Source: Kaistella pullorum (lineage in GTDB: Bacteria > Bacteroidota > Bacteroidia > Flavobacteriales > Weeksellaceae). From it: a stretch of 64,000 nucleotides of DNA. The notes beneath the pieces were generated by a model, which was not told where the DNA came from, searched no databases, and saw only the letters and a program-made list of their open reading frames with translations. This document shows positions 16,409 to 26,162 of this stretch, piece by piece; positions within the stretch are counted from its first letter, which is position 1, and every line of letters starts with the position of its first letter. The stretch is from assembly GCF_014837035.1 (NCBI RefSeq), contig NZ_JACSPS010000002.1, positions 787,000-850,999 on the forward strand, read 5' to 3'. The translations under genes and the position numbers were made by a program.

Positions 16409-17548
16409 TTATTTCGCAATGCTGCGCGAGATCACGATTTTCTGAATTTCAGATGTACCCTCGTATATCTGCGTGATTTTGGCATCGCGCATCATTCTTT
16501 CTACATGATATTCTTTCACGTAACCGTACCCACCATGAATCTGAACAGCTTCCACTGAAACGTCCATCGCAACCTGTGAAGCATAAAGCTTAGCCATCGC
16601 CCCGATTTCGGAAATGTCTTTGCCTTCGTCTTTTTCAGTCGCTGCCTTGTAACAAAGCATCCGGGCCGCCATAATGCTGGTCGCCATATCGGCAAGTTTA
16701 AATGCAATCGCCTGGTGATTGATGATTTCGGTTTTAAATGCTTTACGGGTTTTGGCATATTTTAAGGCAAGTTCGTAAGCTCCCGCAGCGATGCCGAGCG
16801 CCTGTGAAGCGATACCGATACGGCCGCCGTTTAAAACCGCCATTGCAAAATTAAACCCAAATCCGTCCTCACCGATTCGGTTTTCTTTTGGAACTTTCAC
16901 GTCCGTGAACAGCAAAGAATGCGTGTCACTGCCGCGAATACCCAGCTTGTCTTCTTTAGGTCCGACATCGAAACCTGCCCAGCCGCGTTCTACGATGAAA
17001 GCATTGATTCCTTTGTGTTTTTTCTCAGGATCGGTCTGCGCGATCACGATGTAGTACGTTGCATTTCCACCGTTTGTGATCCAGTTTTTGGTACCGTTCA
17101 GCACATAATGGTCGCCCATATCTACCGCTGTTGTTTTTTGCGAAGTTGCATCAGATCCTGCTTCCGGCTCAGAAAGCGCAAAAGCTCCGATTACCTCCCC
17201 ACTCGCGAGCGGTTTCAAGTATTTCATCTTCTGCTCCTCGCTGGCATATTTTTCAAGGCCTGCGCATACCAGTGAATTGTTTACTGACATCACCACGGCT
17301 GCCGAAGCATCTATCTTAGCGATTTCTTCGATTGCAAGAACGTAGGAAACACTGTCCATACCAGCACCTCCATACTTGGGATCCACCATCATTCCGAGGA
17401 AACCCATTTCCCCCATTTTTTTCACCTGCTCATGTGGAAATTTCTGCTCATTGTCTCTTTCTATCACGCCCGGTAAAAGTTCCGTTTGCGCAAAATCCCT
17501 TGCAGCCTGCTGAATCATCAGCTGTTCTTCGGATAAATTAAAGTCCAT
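16409..17548 (-). CDS. Acyl-CoA dehydrogenase
   Basis: FAD enzyme of the first step of beta-oxidation or branched-chain amino acid breakdown, passing electrons to ETF. The 379 residues have the N-terminal helical domain, the FAD/substrate strands FALSEPEAGSDATSQKT and YVLNGTKNWITNGG, and the C-terminal helices ending in IHGGYGYVKEYHVER and IYEGTSEIQ, where the Glu is the catalytic base typical of short-chain enzymes. It most resembles butyryl/short-chain dehydrogenases. It is divergent from an acyl-CoA synthetase gene, which fits a shared role in fatty acid use. Confidence 0.93.
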   Translation of the reverse strand: MDFNLSEEQLMIQQAARDFAQTELLPGVIERDNEQKFPHEQVKKMGEMGFLGMMVDPKYGGAGMDSVSYVLAIEEIAKIDASAAVVMSVNNSLVCAGLEKYASEEQKMKYLKPLASGEVIGAFALSEPEAGSDATSQKTTAVDMGDHYVLNGTKNWITNGGNATYYIVIAQTDPEKKHKGINAFIVERGWAGFDVGPKEDKLGIRGSDTHSLLFTDVKVPKENRIGEDGFGFNFAMAVLNGGRIGIASQALGIAAGAYELALKYAKTRKAFKTEIINHQAIAFKLADMATSIMAARMLCYKAATEKDEGKDISEIGAMAKLYASQVAMDVSVEAVQIHGGYGYVKEYHVERMMRDAKITQIYEGTSEIQKIVISRSIAK

Positions 17549-17789
17549 AAATCTTAAAATTGTTTGCCCGTAAAGCTACAATTTTTCTAAAAAGTATAAA
17601 ATAAACAGAATAGGTTTAGAAGATTCTCGAGAAAATGTATAAATATCCAGAAACAAAGTAAAATTTAGCCCGTTTCTATAAAGAATAAAGCTGAACAAAT
17701 CTTTTTTGCTGTTTAAAATAAAATTGATATTTTTACCACTATCCCAATAGTTTTCTACAGGGAATAAGCTCGACATTAAAAAATATAAG

Positions 17790-19568
17790 ATGACAATAAA
17801 ACGAATTTTCGATTTTCCAAAACATGCCCTTGAAAACTATCCGCGTGAGGATATGTTTGTGACGAAATACAACGGCAAGTGGGAAAAGACCTCCACGCAG
17901 GAATTCCATCACATGGCGAACAGAATTTCGCGCGGACTTTTGAAACTAGGAATTAAGCCGGGTGACAAAATCTCACTGATCACCACCGCAACGCGCACTG
18001 AGTGGGCAGTGATGGATATGGGAATTTCGCAGATCGGTGCGGTATCTGTACCGGTTTACCCTACGATTTCATCTGAAGATTACGATTACATCTTTAATAA
18101 TGCTGAAATCCAATACTGTTTTGTTTCAGACCGTGACCTGCTTGATAAGGTATTGAAAATTAAAGGAAATGTGCCTTCACTGAAAGGAATTTTCACCTTT
18201 GATCAGATAGAAGGCAGCGCAAACTGGCATGAAGTGCTTGACCTTGGGAACGATGACAGTACACAGGGCGAAGTGGAAGATTTGGCGAACAGCATCAATT
18301 CTGAGGATTTGGCCACCATCATTTACACGTCGGGAACAACCGGCAAGCCAAAGGGCGTAATGTTGACTCATCACAATATTGTATCCAACGTACTTGCTTC
18401 AAACCCCAGAATCCCGCGAATCAAAGGACTGGAATATTCGGACATCAAAATCCTGAGCTTCTTGCCGATCTGCCATATTTTCGAACGCATGTTGTTTTAC
18501 CTTTATCAGTATAATGGTTACTCGGTTTCTTTTGCCGAAAGCATTGACAAAATGGGCGAAAACATCAGGGAAGTGCAGCCGCACATCATGTCTGTTGTAC
18601 CAAGATTGGTGGAAAAAGTTTACGATAAAATCTACGATAAAGGTACCAGCGCGGGCGGATTAAAATCTAAAATATTCCTTTGGGCATTGGGTGTCAACAA
18701 AGCGAAACAGAACATTGGTAAGCCTTCTGGTCTGAAAGAAATCATCGCCGACAAACTTGTCTTTAAAAAATGGCGTGAAGGTCTTGGCGGCAACATTATC
18801 ACGCTGGTTTCCGGTTCTGCGGCTCTTCAACCAAGACTCAACAAGATGTTCCAGAATGCGGGAATCCCAATTTTGGAAGGTTACGGACTTACGGAAACAT
18901 CTCCGGTTATCTCGGTTAACAGTTTCGGTAAAATAAAAGTCGGAACTGTGGGACATGTACTTGAAAACCTCGAGGTAAAGATTCAGGAAGACGGCGAAAT
19001 CACGGTAAAAGGTCCTTCAGTTTTCAAAGGCTATTTTAAAAACGAAGAACAGACCAAAGAGGCATTCACCGAAGACGGATTCTTCAAGACCGGCGATATC
19101 GGGCACATCGATGATGAAGGTTATCTGCACATTACCGACCGTAAAAAAGAGATGTTCAAGACATCCGGCGGAAAATATATCGCGCCACAGGTTATTGAAA
19201 ACCAGGCAAAAGCGTCTAAATTCATCGAACAGATCATGGTGGTGGGCGACGGTGAGAAGATGGCGTGTGCGCTCGTGCAGCCAGATTTCAATTTTGCAGG
19301 TCACTGGGCTGAAAGAAAAGGTTTGAATATAGGTAACACAACTGCTGAGATGGCCAACAGTACCGAGCTGAAAGAACGTATTGGTAAAGAGATTGATTAC
19401 CTAAACACCAAGCTTGGAAATTGGGAACAGATCAAAAAATTCGAGCTTACGCCTGAAGCGTGGACAATTGAGCAAGGTATTCTTACACCCACACTCAAAC
19501 TGAAGCGGAAGGCACTGAAGGAACGGTATATCAAGCTTTACAATAAGATGTACGGTCACCAGGATTAA
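17790..19568 (+). CDS. Long-chain fatty acid-CoA ligase (AMP-binding)
   Basis: Activates fatty acids to acyl-CoA through an acyl-adenylate. The 592 residues fit the FadD/FAA-like group. Visible motifs: P-loop IIYTSGTTGKPKGVMLTHHN (near 180), SFLPICHIFERM, ILEGYGLTETSPVIS, GFFKTGDIGHIDDEGYL and ITDRKKEMFKTSGGKYIAP, plus the C-terminal catalytic Lys region (TPTLKLKRKALKERY). It is divergent from the acyl-CoA dehydrogenase gene across 241 bases of AT-rich DNA with no recognisable operator. A strong terminator follows. Confidence 0.93.
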   Translation: MTIKRIFDFPKHALENYPREDMFVTKYNGKWEKTSTQEFHHMANRISRGLLKLGIKPGDKISLITTATRTEWAVMDMGISQIGAVSVPVYPTISSEDYDYIFNNAEIQYCFVSDRDLLDKVLKIKGNVPSLKGIFTFDQIEGSANWHEVLDLGNDDSTQGEVEDLANSINSEDLATIIYTSGTTGKPKGVMLTHHNIVSNVLASNPRIPRIKGLEYSDIKILSFLPICHIFERMLFYLYQYNGYSVSFAESIDKMGENIREVQPHIMSVVPRLVEKVYDKIYDKGTSAGGLKSKIFLWALGVNKAKQNIGKPSGLKEIIADKLVFKKWREGLGGNIITLVSGSAALQPRLNKMFQNAGIPILEGYGLTETSPVISVNSFGKIKVGTVGHVLENLEVKIQEDGEITVKGPSVFKGYFKNEEQTKEAFTEDGFFKTGDIGHIDDEGYLHITDRKKEMFKTSGGKYIAPQVIENQAKASKFIEQIMVVGDGEKMACALVQPDFNFAGHWAERKGLNIGNTTAEMANSTELKERIGKEIDYLNTKLGNWEQIKKFELTPEAWTIEQGILTPTLKLKRKALKERYIKLYNKMYGHQD

Positions 19569-19573
19569 AACAG

Positions 19574-19602
19574 AAACACGGTTTAACAGCCGTGTTTTTT
19601 TT
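19574..19602 (+). terminator. Intrinsic terminator of the acyl-CoA ligase gene
   Basis: AAACACGG pairs with CCGTGTTT around an 8-base loop, then a run of T. Confidence 0.85.
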
Positions 19603-19755
19603 GTCATTTCTTAATCACCCGATTTTTAAAAGTCTAAATTAATCAAAGTCCGTCTTACACTTTAAAAACACTTATATCCGGTTTCCACTCAATAAAATAA
19701 GTAATTCATACCACGATTGCATTTATTACTAACACGGTTTAGGCGCTGTAAACCC

Positions 19756-19763
19756 TAATTTTG
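19756..19763 (+). promoter_or_regulatory. -7 box of the universal stress protein gene
   Basis: TAATTTTG, with only five bases between the box and the ATG. The expected transcription start falls on the start codon. No -33 TTG at the standard distance. Confidence 0.5.
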
Positions 19764-19768
19764 CAGCC

Positions 19769-20692
19769 ATGGAATCAATTACTACTTCTGCATCACCAAT
19801 AAAGAAAATCGCTGTACCGATCGATTTTTCACCAAAATGTGAAAACGCGGTAAAGACCGCCGTGCAGATGGCACTACGGCACCGTGCGAAGATTTTCCTG
19901 GTTCACGTGGTGAATCCTTATTTTATAACCGACCGTGCGGGCCGCCAGATCATTGGTGGAGAAAGCATCAGTAAGGACATTGATGCTGCGATACGGAGGC
20001 TCGAGGGTCTTCGTGATCTGCTCAGCGAGCGACATCCTAATCTGAAGATTGAAACCATCGTACAAACAGGCTTGGTAACAGATACGCCCAATGATATTGT
20101 GGTGAGTCACCACATTGATCTCGCTGTTATCGGAACATCCGGCCATCAGAAACTCAAACAGGCGTTACTCGGCTCCTATTCTTATACGATGCTGACGAGC
20201 CTGAACTGTTCGGTGATGCTGGTGCCGGAAGAATTCAAGACTAATTCATTTAGGCATATTCTTTTTCCGGTCCGCACGCTCAATCATCTGCGTACAAAAC
20301 TCAGGTTGGCCATCGCCATCGCAAACCGTAATGACGGCATCATCAATCTCTCGGGAATCGGTAACAGCAACAACTTTCCTAAACTAAAACGGGAATTTTT
20401 ATTGCTAAAAAGATCGCTCCGCAACCGCAAACAACGCTTTCAATCCGAACTGGTTCTCACAGACGACAATGCGGAAACGATCTCAAAACTATCCAATGAA
20501 AAATCGTGCGATATCGTGATGCTGAATTATGAAGATGAAATGAAATGGAAGTCGCTTTTTGCGGAGAATTTCTTTAAAAAAATCATTAACAATACTGAAA
20601 GCGCACTGCTTTTCATCAAACCTAAAAATACCGTGACCATCGAGCCTGCCACTTATTCAGGCTACGATCTCACCATGCCGATTCCGGGCTGA
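19769..20692 (+). CDS. Universal stress protein, tandem UspA domains
   Basis: 307 residues with two UspA-like domains. The first (about 10-155) has KKIAVPIDFSPKCENAVKTA and the ATP-binding loop VIGTSGHQKLKQALLGSYSY, with the terminal strand SVMLVPE. The second half (about 158-290) is more diverged: FRHILFPVRTLNHLRTKLRL is its first strand and helix, but the glycine loop is missing (IVMLNYEDEMKWKSLFAENF), so only the first domain should bind nucleotide. It heads a run of three closely spaced genes with a GNAT enzyme and a PLP racemase. Confidence 0.87.
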   Translation: MESITTSASPIKKIAVPIDFSPKCENAVKTAVQMALRHRAKIFLVHVVNPYFITDRAGRQIIGGESISKDIDAAIRRLEGLRDLLSERHPNLKIETIVQTGLVTDTPNDIVVSHHIDLAVIGTSGHQKLKQALLGSYSYTMLTSLNCSVMLVPEEFKTNSFRHILFPVRTLNHLRTKLRLAIAIANRNDGIINLSGIGNSNNFPKLKREFLLLKRSLRNRKQRFQSELVLTDDNAETISKLSNEKSCDIVMLNYEDEMKWKSLFAENFFKKIINNTESALLFIKPKNTVTIEPATYSGYDLTMPIPG

Positions 20693-20698
20693 ACAGCT

Positions 20699-21139
20699 AT
20701 GACAACATTTACTATTTATACCGAAAAAGACACCGCCGCAGATTCGCAGCTCGAAGTAGTGAAGGATTTCCTGCACCTGCATCTTGAACAGTATGGCGAC
20801 AGCAAAGCCGATATTGAAAAATCACTTCATTATGCGATGGGGAAAAACGGAAAACCGGGCGGTTTGATCATTACTGCTACTCACGAAAATGCATTAGCCG
20901 GCGCTGTCGTAGTGAACAAGACGGGAATGGAAGGTTTTATCCCCGAAAATATCCTCGTTTATATCGCGACAGACCGAAATAAAAGAGGCACTGGGATCGG
21001 AAAAGCACTCATGCAGGAAGCTATCAACCGAAGCGAAGGCGATATCGCACTTCACTGTGAACCAGATAATCCGGCCAAAGACCTGTATACAAAGCTGGGT
21101 TTCACCAGTAAATACCTCGAAATGAGGTTAAAAAAATAG
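20699..21139 (+). CDS. GNAT family N-acetyltransferase
   Basis: A 146-residue acetyl-CoA-dependent acyltransferase. The core motif A is clear: LVYIATDRNKRGTGIGKALM (acetyl-CoA pyrophosphate loop RxxGxG/A), preceded by the beta strand region ALAGAVVVNK and followed by LHCEPDNPAKDLYTKLGF. Substrate unknown. It lies six bases after the stress protein gene and two bases before the racemase gene, so the three are one operon. Confidence 0.88.
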   Translation: MTTFTIYTEKDTAADSQLEVVKDFLHLHLEQYGDSKADIEKSLHYAMGKNGKPGGLIITATHENALAGAVVVNKTGMEGFIPENILVYIATDRNKRGTGIGKALMQEAINRSEGDIALHCEPDNPAKDLYTKLGFTSKYLEMRLKK

Positions 21140-21141
21140 TC

Positions 21142-22257
21142 ATGTCTTATATTACACTAAATTCTTCGAAGCTATATCACAATTTTACTTTCCTCGAAGA
21201 CCTTTTCAGCCAACACAACATCGAATGGGCAATCGTGGCAAAACTCCTGTGTGGGAATGAGAAATTCCTCGATGTTTTGCTGAATATTTCAGACAAGGAA
21301 ATTTGTGATTCCCGTTTGAGCAATTTAAAAACGATCAAAAAGTTATCGCCAGAAACCACTACCATTTACATCAAACCGCCCGCAAGGCGACTGGCAAAAA
21401 GTATCGTGGAATTTGCCGATGTAAGTTTCAATACCGAACTCGAAACACTCAAAGCACTTTCAGCAGAAGCTGTGCAGCAAAATAAAGTACACCGCGTCGT
21501 TTTGATGGCGGAAATGGGCGAGCTGCGCGAAGGCATTTTGCTTGCTGAGTTAATGGAATTCTACGGGGCTGTTTTGCAACTGCCTAATATGGAGGTTGTC
21601 GGTCTCGGGACAAACCTTTGTTGTCTTAACGGAATCTTACCGGATGAGAAAAAACTAAAAACGCTGGCACAGTATAAAACGCTTCTTGAAAAGAAATTCG
21701 GTGTGAAAATTCCGTATATCTCAGGCGGATCATCCGTTACCGTTCCTTTGATTTACCGAAATGAAGTGCCGGAAGGAATCAATCATTTCCGTGTGGGAGA
21801 AACGCTGTTTTTCGGCACAGATGTATTTGCTGACGGCTATATCCACGGTATGTATCGCGAAGTTTTCACCTTAAATGCAGAAGTGATCGAACTATCGGAA
21901 AAGCCTCGTGTACCTTCTGGCACGGCCGGAACAAACCTCACGGGGGACACACCGGCTTTCGATCAGTCTGAATATGACCAGACATCCGTTCGTGCCATCG
22001 TAGACGTCGGACTGCTGGATATCGACGCCAAAAACATCACGCCCATGCTCGCTGACATTAAGATTATCGGCGCGAGTTCCGATATGCTTATCTTGGATTT
22101 AGGTGAAAATGAGCGCGGACTAAAAACCGGTGATAATGTAGAATTCAGCATGAATTATATGGCCGTTTTGCGCGCGATGAATTCAGATTATGTCGACAAG
22201 AAAGTGGTAAACGTCCTATCGGGTGCCGCGATAAGCCTGGCCGAAAATTCAAACTGA
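21142..22257 (+). CDS. Alanine/ornithine racemase-family PLP enzyme
   Basis: A 371-residue fold-type III PLP enzyme. The PLP lysine is Lys34 in WAIVAKLLCGNEK. Other landmarks are LMAEMGELREGIL, GLGTNLCCLNG (phosphate-binding Gly/Asn), ISGGSSVTVPLIY and FRVGETLFFGT. This matches the group that includes clostridial ornithine racemase (Orr) and YhfX rather than the cell-wall alanine racemase Alr. It could racemise ornithine, lysine or another amino acid; the neighbours do not settle which. It begins two bases after the GNAT gene. Confidence 0.85.
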   Translation: MSYITLNSSKLYHNFTFLEDLFSQHNIEWAIVAKLLCGNEKFLDVLLNISDKEICDSRLSNLKTIKKLSPETTTIYIKPPARRLAKSIVEFADVSFNTELETLKALSAEAVQQNKVHRVVLMAEMGELREGILLAELMEFYGAVLQLPNMEVVGLGTNLCCLNGILPDEKKLKTLAQYKTLLEKKFGVKIPYISGGSSVTVPLIYRNEVPEGINHFRVGETLFFGTDVFADGYIHGMYREVFTLNAEVIELSEKPRVPSGTAGTNLTGDTPAFDQSEYDQTSVRAIVDVGLLDIDAKNITPMLADIKIIGASSDMLILDLGENERGLKTGDNVEFSMNYMAVLRAMNSDYVDKKVVNVLSGAAISLAENSN

Positions 22258-22282
22258 AAACATTAACTTTACTTCTCAAGTG

Positions 22283-22302
22283 AGCTGAAAACCGTTTCAG
22301 CT
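22283..22302 (+). promoter_or_regulatory. Inverted repeat before the AraC-family gene
   Basis: AGCTGAAA ACCG TTTCAGCT is a perfect 8-bp inverted repeat between the racemase stop codon and the regulator ATG. There is no T run, so it may be an operator for the regulator or an mRNA 3-prime hairpin rather than a terminator. Confidence 0.45.
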
Positions 22303-22321
22303 TGAAAAATGTAGTATTTTA

Positions 22322-23224
22322 ATGTTAGGAAACCAACCCGTAGAATCTGTCACGATCCGAAAACTGAAAGGCTTAAAATCCCTGGATGACGATTTTGCCG
22401 TGGCTAAAATGACCGCTGCCGAAGAGGCATTTAAAGCAGGTGTGCCATACCGAAGCAGATTTTACACACTGTTGATTTGCGACAAAGGAAAGTGTGAAAT
22501 AGTAGTTGATCACACGTCTTACGAACTGGCGGCCAATCGCGTTGTTTTCATTAATTATAACCAAATTTTCCAATTCACTGAAGGTGGTAGCTTTTCTGCA
22601 CGAATTATTCTGTTTACGCGCTCTTTTTACAACCGAATTTATACGGGTAACCGCAAAATCAAGACTGACACCGCATTTTCCGACTTACCTTCGCTGGCCG
22701 AATTTTCTAAACCCGATTTCGCCGCCTTTATTCACACCGTAAAAGACATTGAAACCGAATTCCAGAAAGATGATGTGCTGAGCCGGGAAATTATTTGTTT
22801 ATTGCTTAAAACGGCCATGCTCAAGTACATCCGTTGCACGGGTGGTGGAGGTTTTACAGGGTTTAGGGCCAGCCGCACGCTGAGTTATATCGAAGATTTT
22901 AAAAGTCTGGTGAACATCCACTTCAAGGAGTTGAAACGGACCTCAGATTACGCTGCAAAACTGAACATTACGCCCAATTACCTCAACTCGATCGTAAAAG
23001 ACAAGGCTGATATGTCGGCTGAACAGTTCATCCGTGAACGCGTGGTGCTAGAGGCGGAGCGGCTTCTGCTCAACACGCCGCTTTCCGTAACTGAAATCGC
23101 TTACGAACTTGGTTTTTCGGATAAGTCACATTTTGGAAAATACTTCAGGAAAACGACGGGCGAAAGTCCTGCCAGATTCCGGCAGAAGATTATGGATGAA
23201 AATGCAAATTTCTCCGCAACTTAA
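22322..23224 (+). CDS. AraC family transcriptional regulator
   Basis: 300 residues. The N-terminal half (about 30-130) is a cupin-like ligand or dimerisation domain (FYTLLICDKGKCEIVVDHTS). The C-terminal 100 residues hold two helix-turn-helix motifs: SDYAAKLNITPNYLNSIVKD and SVTEIAYELGFSDKSHFGKY, the second followed by the AraC signature FRKTTGESPARFR. Likely targets are the flanking genes: the upstream racemase operon or the downstream anion transporter, or its own promoter with an inverted repeat. No effector can be named. Confidence 0.93.
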   Translation: MLGNQPVESVTIRKLKGLKSLDDDFAVAKMTAAEEAFKAGVPYRSRFYTLLICDKGKCEIVVDHTSYELAANRVVFINYNQIFQFTEGGSFSARIILFTRSFYNRIYTGNRKIKTDTAFSDLPSLAEFSKPDFAAFIHTVKDIETEFQKDDVLSREIICLLLKTAMLKYIRCTGGGGFTGFRASRTLSYIEDFKSLVNIHFKELKRTSDYAAKLNITPNYLNSIVKDKADMSAEQFIRERVVLEAERLLLNTPLSVTEIAYELGFSDKSHFGKYFRKTTGESPARFRQKIMDENANFSAT

Positions 23225-23284
23225 ACCCTTCACCACTTATGGCTTTTTTCTTCTAAACGCTTACTTTTGCGGCAACAAAACCGT

Positions 23285-24820
23285 ATGAAAGCAGCACTCA
23301 ACCTATTCGATTTCTCTCAGAAAGTAAACTACCGCACCGAAATCCTAGCCGGACTTACCGTGGCGATGACCATGATTCCGGAATCACTGTCGTTTGCGAT
23401 ACTCGCCGGTTTCCCTCCATTGGTCGGACTTTACGGTGCTTTCATCATGGGTCTGGTCACCGCCATTTTTGGCGGAAGACCGGGACTGATTTCCGGTGGA
23501 GCTGGCGCGACGGTGATTGTTCTTATCGCACTGATGAAATCTCACGGACTGGAATATGTTTTCGGCGCGATTGCACTCGCGGGCGTTATTCAAATTCTGG
23601 TGGGCGTATTTAAACTCGGGAAATTTGTGAGATTGGTTCCGCAACCCGTCATGTTCGGTTTTGTAAACGGTCTGGCGATCGTCATCTTTATGTCGCAGTT
23701 CGAGCAGTTTAAAATCTCAACCAACGGACAGACGGAATGGCTTACGGGAACTCCGTTTCTGATCATGGCCGGACTTGTAACACTGACTATAGCAATCGTA
23801 GTGATGTGGCCGAAATTCTCAAAAAAAGTTCCGGCGTCACTTGTTGCGATCATGGTCGTATTCGCGTTGGTAATGGTTTTCAACATCGATACGAAACGTG
23901 TGGCAGACATTGCGTCGGTAAGCGGAAGTTTGCCACCATTCCACATCCCTAATATTCCATTTAACTTCGAAACACTGCAGGTCATTTTTCCGTATGCGGC
24001 AATTATGGCGGCGGTAGGTTTAACCGAGGGACTTTTAACGCTGAATTTGGTGGATGAAATCACCGGAACCAAAGGCAACAGCAACCGCGAATGTGTTGCG
24101 CAAGGTGGCGCCAATATCCTGAACGGATTTTTCTACGGCATGGGCGGCTGCCCAATGATTGCGCAGACTTTGGTAAATCTTTCGGCTGGTTCACGCGCAA
24201 GATTATCGGGAATTGTAGCGGCTTTAACCATTTTACTGATCATTTTAATAGGCGCTCCGGTGATCGGGAAACTGCCAATGGCGGCGTTAACAGGCGTGAT
24301 GATCATGGTCGCGATCGGGACTTTCGAATGGGCCAGCTTAAAGATTTTCAAACGGATGCCAAAATCCGATATTTTCGTGATGATTGTGGTGACGTTAATT
24401 ACGGTGTTCCTTCACAATTTAGCACTGGCGGTTTTAATCGGCGTGATTATTTCTGCTCTGGTTTTCGCGTGGGACAATGCCAAAAGAATCCGTGCGAGAA
24501 AGCATGTTGATGAAAACGGTGTAAAGCATTATGAAATCTATGGACCATTATTTTTCGGCTCTGTAACGGGTTTCGCTGAAAAGTTTGACGTAGCGAATGA
24601 TCCTCCGGAAATTATCATCGATTTCGCGGAAAGCCGCGTGGTTGACATGTCAGCGATTGATGCTTTAAACGCGTTGACAGCGCGCTATTCAAAACTGGGT
24701 AAAACGGTTCGCTTGAAACATTTAAGTAAAGACTGCCGCACGCTTTTACAGAATGCTTCCGCAATTATCGAAGTGAATATCCTGGAAGATCCGGAATATT
24801 TGGTTACTGAAAAGGCGTAA
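23285..24820 (+). CDS. SulP family inorganic anion transporter
   Basis: A 511-residue inner-membrane protein with about 12-14 membrane segments (LSFAILAGFPPLVGLYGAFI, GRPGLISGGAGATVIVLIAL, PAAL-type and GLTEGLLTLNLVDEITGTKG motifs) and a C-terminal STAS domain (about 400-511) with VVDMSAIDALNALT. SulP proteins carry sulfate, bicarbonate or other anions; in this subgroup with a short loop, bicarbonate or sulfate is plausible but unproven. The ATG is preferred to a start six codons earlier. Its stop codon is only two bases from the stop of the convergent hisIE. Confidence 0.92.
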   Translation: MKAALNLFDFSQKVNYRTEILAGLTVAMTMIPESLSFAILAGFPPLVGLYGAFIMGLVTAIFGGRPGLISGGAGATVIVLIALMKSHGLEYVFGAIALAGVIQILVGVFKLGKFVRLVPQPVMFGFVNGLAIVIFMSQFEQFKISTNGQTEWLTGTPFLIMAGLVTLTIAIVVMWPKFSKKVPASLVAIMVVFALVMVFNIDTKRVADIASVSGSLPPFHIPNIPFNFETLQVIFPYAAIMAAVGLTEGLLTLNLVDEITGTKGNSNRECVAQGGANILNGFFYGMGGCPMIAQTLVNLSAGSRARLSGIVAALTILLIILIGAPVIGKLPMAALTGVMIMVAIGTFEWASLKIFKRMPKSDIFVMIVVTLITVFLHNLALAVLIGVIISALVFAWDNAKRIRARKHVDENGVKHYEIYGPLFFGSVTGFAEKFDVANDPPEIIIDFAESRVVDMSAIDALNALTARYSKLGKTVRLKHLSKDCRTLLQNASAIIEVNILEDPEYLVTEKA

Positions 24821-24822
24821 AT

Positions 24823-25410
24823 TTACTTCTCCCGCTCTTTTAAAACCGCTTCAATTTCTTCCAATGTAAAACCTTTCGATTTCAGCAAAATTAAATAGTG
24901 ATAGAGTAAATCCGCTGCTTCATTTTTAAAGAGCTCTGCATCATTATCTTTAGCTTCTATCACGAGTTCTACGGCCTCCTCGCCTACTTTCTGTGCGACT
25001 TTGTTGATGCCTTTTTTGTAAAGTTGATTCGTGTAGGAATCTTCAAAATTTTCGTCTATCCTTTCATGAATGGTTTGTTCCAAACGGTATAGAAATCCCT
25101 TTTTAGGCTCGGTATTGAAACACGAAACCGCTCCTTTGTGACACGTGGGTCCGTCGGCTTTTGCAGTGATTAATAAGGTGTCGTCGTCACAATCAAGCCT
25201 CATGTCTTTTACCCAAAGAAAGTTTCCGGAAGTTTCGCCTTTCGTCCAAATTCGGTTTTTGCTGCGGCTGTAAAAGGTTACTTTTTGTTCTGCAACGGTT
25301 TTATTGAACGCATCTGCATTCATATAACCCAGCATCAAAACCTGCAGCGTTATTTCATCCTGAATGATGACGGGAATCAGGCCGTTGGATTTATTAAAAT
25401 TTGGTTTCAT
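24823..25410 (-). CDS. hisIE: Bifunctional phosphoribosyl-AMP cyclohydrolase / phosphoribosyl-ATP pyrophosphatase
   Basis: Catalyses steps 2 and 3 of histidine synthesis. The 195 residues contain HisI first (about 1-108; [26 protein letters not shown] metal site, split here as [13 protein letters not shown] and [12 protein letters not shown]) and HisE second (about 110-195; [29 protein letters not shown]). It is the last gene of the operon and overlaps hisF by four bases. Confidence 0.97.
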   Translation of the reverse strand: MKPNFNKSNGLIPVIIQDEITLQVLMLGYMNADAFNKTVAEQKVTFYSRSKNRIWTKGETSGNFLWVKDMRLDCDDDTLLITAKADGPTCHKGAVSCFNTEPKKGFLYRLEQTIHERIDENFEDSYTNQLYKKGINKVAQKVGEEAVELVIEAKDNDAELFKNEAADLLYHYLILLKSKGFTLEEIEAVLKEREK

Positions 25411-26162
25411 AGTCGTACCGTGATGTTTTGTGTTGATAAATATTTTTTAAGTTCCGGTATCGGGATCTGACCGAAGTGAAAAACGCTGGCTGCTAAAGCG
25501 GCGGTGACTTTTGTTTGGCTGAAAACATCCGCAAAATGTTCCATCGTTCCGGCGCCGCCAGAGGCAATCACCGGAATGGAAACCGCTTCCGAAACCGCTT
25601 TACTGATTTCACTTGCAAAACCATTCTTTGTTCCGTCGTTGTTCATCGACGTCAAAAGGATTTCTCCAGCTCCTAATTCTGCACCTTTTTTGGCCCAGTC
25701 AACGGTTTTTAATTCTGTGGAAACTGTACCGCCACTGCGGAAAACTTTCCATTCATTATCTTCAAACTTTGTGTCGATCGCCAAAACGACGCACTGGTTT
25801 CCAAACTTACGCGCAATCTCCGTAATCAGTTCAGGTCTGAGAATTGCCGCGGAATTCAAACTGATTTTATCCGCGCCGGAATCGATAATTTTTTTGGCGT
25901 CTTCCAATGTATTAATTCCACCTCCGACCGTAAATGGAATATTAATTTCTGAAGCGATTCGGGTCACGAGTTCCGTGAGTGTTTTACGGTTCTCAAGTGT
26001 TGCGGTAATGTCGAGAAAAACAAGCTCGTCTGCGCCTTCGTCAACGTATCTTTTCGCAAGTTCCAAAGGATCGCCCGCGTCCTGAATATCAACAAAATTG
26101 ATTCCTTTTACCGTCCTTCCGTTCTTTATGTCGAGACACGGAATGATTCTTTTCTTCAGCAT
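25407..26162 (-). CDS. hisF: Imidazole glycerol phosphate synthase, cyclase subunit HisF
   Basis: TIM-barrel subunit that closes the imidazole ring with ammonia delivered by HisH. The two catalytic aspartates are in CLDIKNGR (residue 11) and [10 protein letters not shown] (about 130); the phosphate loops read [11 protein letters not shown] and [10 protein letters not shown]. 251 residues, normal length. Start overlaps hisA by seven bases. Confidence 0.98.
   Translation of the reverse strand: MLKKRIIPCLDIKNGRTVKGINFVDIQDAGDPLELAKRYVDEGADELVFLDITATLENRKTLTELVTRIASEINIPFTVGGGINTLEDAKKIIDSGADKISLNSAAILRPELITEIARKFGNQCVVLAIDTKFEDNEWKVFRSGGTVSTELKTVDWAKKGAELGAGEILLTSMNNDGTKNGFASEISKAVSEAVSIPVIASGGAGTMEHFADVFSQTKVTAALAASVFHFGQIPIPELKKYLSTQNITVRL

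Noticed and set aside
17549..17789. FadR- or TetR-type operator between the acyl-CoA dehydrogenase and ligase genes
   Set aside because: No convincing inverted repeat was found in the AT-rich spacer.
25504..26085. 193-codon frame on the plus strand over hisF and hisA
   Set aside because: It is antisense to clear his genes and its composition is that of a shadow frame.
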